Part shown: positions 5,603-8,229 of the stretch, piece after piece
Position numbering within the stretch: position 1 is the first letter of the stretch
Layout of the letters: each line of letters opens with the position of its first letter
NCBI GenBank assembly: GCA_005883365.1
Contig: VAXA01000129.1
Span: forward strand, 1 to 8,229
DNA from: Actinomycetota bacterium
GTDB taxonomy: Bacteria > Actinomycetota > Thermoleophilia > Gaiellales > Gaiellaceae
Direction of reading: 5' to 3'
Length of the DNA stretch: 8,229 bases
Made by a program: the position numbers and the translations under genes
The notes under the pieces: generated by a model
What the model saw: only the letters and a program-made list of their open reading frames with translations
Databases searched by the model: none
Told to the model about the DNA's origin: nothing

Positions 5603-7401
5603 GAAGGTCGTCCTACCCGACAACTCTGAGCTCGAACTTCCAGCCGGCGCGACCGGCCTCGACGCCGCGCGCGCGATCGGCCCGAAGCTCGCCGAGCAGG
5701 CCGTCCTCGTACGTGCGAACGGACGCGCGCAGGACTTGCGCCTGCCGTTGCAGGACGGCGAGCCGATCCAGATCCTGACCATCCGTGACAAGGACGATCC
5801 GGACGCCCTCGCCGTGCTGCGCCACTCGTCCGCGCACCTGCTGGCGGAAGCCGTCACGCGGCTCTATCCGGGCGTGAGACTCGCCATCGGACCTGCGATC
5901 GAGAACGGCTTCTACTACGACTTCGACTTCCCCGAGCCGATCCGCGAGGAGGACCTGGAGAAGATCCAGGCCGAGATCGACCGCGAGCTCGCCGAAGGCC
6001 GCGAGTGGGTGCGGCAGGAAGTCTCACGCGACGAGGCGAGGGAACTGTTCTCGTCGGACCCCTACAAGCTCGAGCTCGTCGACACCGCCGAGGGCGACAT
6101 CTCCATCTACACCCAGTCACACGACGGCGTGGGCAACTTCACCGACCTCTGCCGCGGGCCGCACCTGCAGGACTCGAAGCCGATCAAGGCGCTCAAGCTG
6201 ACCGGCCTCGCCGGCGCGTACTGGCGCGGCGACTCCTCCAACCCGCAGCTCACGCGGATCTACGGCACCGCGTTCTATGCGCAGAAGGACCTCGACGCCT
6301 ACCTCGAGCGGATCGAGGAGGCGCGGCGCCGCGACCACCGCCACATCGGCCCGCAGCTCGATCTCTTCCACTTCGACGAGCACTCGCCCGGCTCACCGCT
6401 GTGGCACCCGCACGGCATGGTCATCTGGAACGAGCTCGAGCGAGTGCGGCGGCGCGAGAACGCGAAGCGCGGCTATCTCGAAGTCCGGACGCCGATCATC
6501 TACGACGCGGACACCTTCTGGACTTCGGGCCACTTCCCAAAGTACGAGGACCTGATGTTCAAGGTCGACGTTCGCGGCCAGCAGTTCGCGATGAAATCGA
6601 TGAACTGTCCCGGCCACATGCTCCTGTTCGGCAGCCGCCTACGCTCGTACAAGGAGCTGCCCGTGCGCTTCGCCGAACCCGCGCCGCTCCACCGCGACGA
6701 GCTTCCCGGCACGCTGCACGGGCTCCTGCGCGTGCGCATCGTGACCCAGGACGACGCGCACATTTTCTGTACGGAGGAACAGATCCAGGACGAGATCGCC
6801 GGCTGCGTCGCCTACGCGCGTTACCTCTACGAGCTGTTCGACATGAAGGCGAGCGCCGAGCTCGCGACACGTCCCGACAACAAGATCGGGACGGACGAGC
6901 AGTGGGACCACAACGAGGCGGCGCTCGAAACGGCGCTTGCCCTGAACGAGATCCCGTACACGCTCGCTCCGGGCGAGGGAGCGTTCTATGGGCCGAAGAT
7001 CGACCTCTTCATGGACGACGCGCTCGGGCGGAAGTGGCAGATGGGAACGATCCAGCTCGACTCGCAGATGCCTCATCGGGATCCTGATCGAGCATTTCGC
7101 CGGCGCCTTCCCGTTCTGGCTCGCGCCGGTGCAGGTGCGGGTGCTGCCGGTCGGGGAGGCGCACGCCGAGCCGGCGCAGACCCTCGCGCTTCGGCTGCGC
7201 GACGCGGGCTTCCGGGCCGAGGTCGCGGCGCCAAGCGAGACGATCGGCAAGCGAATCCGGGCGGCCGAGCTCGAGAAGATCCCCGTGACCGTCGTCTACG
7301 GCGACCGCGAGAGCGACGAGAGCCTCGCGGTGCGCGAGCGCGGCGGCGAGCAATCGACCCTCGCGCTTTCAGACCTCCTCGTCAGGCTTGCTAACCTCTG
7401 A
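5601..7401 (+). CDS. thrS: Threonyl-tRNA synthetase, broken in the catalytic core (motif 3 missing, frameshift near 7073)
   Basis: ThrRS charges tRNA-Thr and edits mis-charged serine. From ATG 5601: an N-terminal TGS domain at 1-62; an editing domain with HSSAH (H75, H79) and LCRGPH (C184, H188); and the class II catalytic domain, with zinc ligands C336 in MNCPGH and H387 in DDAHIFC, motif 2 at HRDELPGTLHGLLRVR (364-379), and KWQMGTIQLD at 478-487. At P491 the family resemblance stops: the frame runs on as arginine-rich nonsense to a stop at 7392-7394. The continuation, IGILIEHFAGAFPFWLAPVQVR and the full anticodon-binding domain, is in another frame from about 7075 to TGA 7399-7401. About 31 residues are missing by comparison with E. 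coli ThrRS, including the third zinc histidine and the motif 3 arginine. No clear ribosome-binding site precedes ATG 5601; TTG 5586 is an alternative. Confidence 0.93.
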
Positions 7402-7431
7402 CGTCTGAAAAGCAGGGGCGGACCGTTCCTC

Positions 7432-7463
7432 ACCTCCCGGGCCACCAGATGGACCGTGGAGGT
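7432..7463 (+). promoter_or_regulatory. infC leader hairpin
   Basis: In the 160-base gap between thrS and infC, ACCTCC (7432-7437) pairs with GGAGGT (7458-7463), and CGGGCCA (7438-7444) with TGGACCG (7450-7456) except for one g/a mismatch, with a bulged T at 7457 and a 5-base loop. The result is a long stable stem upstream of the terminator-like hairpin. It looks like the first element of a regulatory leader. It does not obviously match the L20 or other named leaders I can recall. Confidence 0.5.
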
Positions 7464-7493
7464 TCAACCGAGTCGAGTCGACGAGGGGATCGG

Positions 7494-7515
7494 GCCGCTG
7501 CATGCAGCGGCTTTT
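7494..7515 (+). terminator. Terminator-like hairpin (possible attenuator) in the infC leader
   Basis: GCCGCTG (7494-7500) and CAGCGGC (7505-7511) pair perfectly around CATG and are followed at once by TTTT (7512-7515). This is the form of an intrinsic terminator. It stands 47 bases before the infC start and 92 bases after thrS, so it could end the thrS transcript, or work as an attenuator controlling read-through into infC-rpmI. Confidence 0.65.
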
Positions 7516-7534
7516 CATGTTGCGACAACGAAAC

Positions 7535-7543
7535 GAGGAGGAG
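7535..7543 (+). promoter_or_regulatory. Strong purine-rich ribosome-binding site before infC
   Basis: GAGGAGGAG is followed by TAA (7544-7546), which closes the infC frame upstream. The best-spaced starts, TTG 7554 and GTG 7557, are in a frame that ends at TGA 7569-7571, whereas the in-frame TTGs at 7562 and 7568 are 18 and 24 bases away. This makes the infC start unusual. Confidence 0.55.
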
Positions 7544-7561
7544 TAAGCCCAACTTGGTGAT

Positions 7562-8229
7562 TTGCCTTTGAGGCCCAGACGCCGGCCGTTCGACCAGACC
7601 CGCCCGGCGCCACGCGATACGACGCGCATCAACGATGCGATCCGCGTGTCTCGCGTCCGGCTGATCGACGACGACGGGAGCCAACTCGGAATCAAGACCA
7701 CGGACGACGCGCGGGAGTACGCCTACGGCAAGAACCTCGACCTCGTCGAGGTCGCCGCCCAGGCCGACCCGCCGGTCGCCAAGGTCATGGATTACGGCAA
7801 GTACAAGTACGAGCAGGAGCAGAAGGCGAAGCAGGCCCGTAAGCACCAGAGCCAGATCCAGGTCAAGGAGATCAAGTTCCGGCCGAAGATCGGCATCCAC
7901 GACTACAACACCAAGAAGGGGCACGTCGAGCGATTCCTCAACCAGCGCGCCAAGGTGAAGGTCACGATCATGTTCCGGGGCCGGGAGCAAACCCACCCGG
8001 AGCGTGGCCGCGACCTGCTCCTCCGGCTCGCCGACGACGTCAAGGAGATCGGGCAGATCGAGTCGCAGCCCCTCCAGGACGGACGCAACATGGTGATGCT
8101 GCTCGGCCCCACGAAGAACGCAGGAGTGAAACGAGATGCCGAAGACGAAAACACGGAGCTCAGCGCGGAAGCGGTTCAAGGTGACGGGCAGCGGCAAGAT
8201 GTTGCGCCGGCCGGCGATGCGGAGCCACA
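7562..8229 (+). CDS. infC: Translation initiation factor IF-3 (3' end beyond window)
   Basis: IF-3 binds the 30S subunit and checks the start codon and initiator tRNA. The N-terminal domain shows [18 protein letters not shown] (22-39), [27 protein letters not shown] (59-85) and the basic linker; the C-terminal domain shows [16 protein letters not shown] (100-115), [19 protein letters not shown] (131-149) and [11 protein letters not shown] (173-183). Both domains are complete. The usual PPVCKIMDYG has Ala in place of Cys. Starts available in frame are TTG 7562 and TTG 7568; neither is ideally placed. The frame does not stop after LLGP but continues about 40 acidic residues to the window end, through the start of rpmI, so the C terminus is not seen. 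Confidence 0.93.
   Translation, partial: MPLRPRRRPFDQTRPAPRDTTRINDAIRVSRVRLIDDDGSQLGIKTTDDAREYAYGKNLDLVEVAAQADPPVAKVMDYGKYKYEQEQKAKQARKHQSQIQVKEIKFRPKIGIHDYNTKKGHVERFLNQRAKVKVTIMFRGREQTHPERGRDLLLRLADDVKEIGQIESQPLQDGRNMVMLLGPTKNAGVKRDAEDENTELSAEAVQGDGQRQDVAPAGDAEP
8136..8229 (+). CDS. rpmI: Ribosomal protein bL35 (5' part, cut by window end)
   Basis: The 31 visible residues read [20 protein letters not shown] at 1-20, then [11 protein letters not shown], the classical opening of bL35, a small basic protein of the 50S subunit. GGAG (8123-8126) is 9 bases upstream of ATG 8136, supporting the start. It lies wholly within the open infC frame as far as seen, in another phase. By the usual order infC-rpmI-rplT, rplT is expected beyond the window. 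Confidence 0.92.
   Translation, partial: MPKTKTRSSARKRFKVTGSGKMLRRPAMRSH

Noticed and set aside
7060..7401. Programmed frameshift or intein/intron explanation for the thrS break
   Set aside because: Conserved catalytic residues are absent altogether rather than interrupted, and no slippery site or inserted element is seen, so neither process would restore the enzyme.
7430..8197. 255-codon minus-strand frame across infC
   Set aside because: It is a shadow of infC and rpmI, which have unmistakable family sequence on the plus strand.

Overview
The window is GC-rich chromosomal DNA with strong G/C preference at third codon positions and frequent TTG/GTG-type starts. The actinobacterial style of the proteins, a thrS-infC-rpmI order and a zinc-less TraR/DksA-like protein suggest an actinobacterium, perhaps of the Thermoleophilia (Gaiellales/Solirubrobacterales). 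The phylum call is an inference from protein resemblance and composition, and the class is only a guess.

Layout. Positions 1-240 carry no gene but hold four copies of a dispersed palindromic repeat; a fifth lies at 4255-4286. A zinc-less DksA-like gene (minus, 241-573) diverges from a gene for a small multi-pass membrane protein (plus, 656-1243) that has a recognisable promoter. Facing it is a minus-strand pair: glycerate kinase (2971-3924) followed by a membrane acyltransferase with a C-terminal SGNH domain (1255-2956), the latter broken near 2222. A cold-shock gene (4037-4150) has lost its middle third and is followed by strong hairpins. A small basic protein gene (minus, 4339-4575) diverges from two overlapping GNAT acetyltransferase genes (4591-5043 and 5016-5480). 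A possible 41-residue acidic ORF on the minus strand exactly fills the gap before thrS (5601-7401), which lacks its catalytic motif 3 and is frameshifted there. A structured 160-base leader with a terminator-like hairpin precedes infC (7562 to beyond the end), and rpmI begins at 8136 inside the open infC frame.

How the genes work together. thrS, infC and rpmI form the translation block; the leader between thrS and infC looks like a place for premature termination. Glycerate kinase and the acyltransferase are probably co-transcribed but functionally unrelated. The two GNAT genes overlap by 28 bases and are probably translationally coupled.

The most striking observation is that three unrelated genes (acyltransferase, csp, thrS) each lack an internal segment that I estimate at about 25-31 codons against remembered family members, with clean sequence on either side. 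The thrS loss would destroy an essential enzyme, so either this reflects a common error process in sequencing or assembly, or the strain has undergone small recurrent deletions and carries another thrS. I found no convincing new defence, mobile or biosynthetic system.
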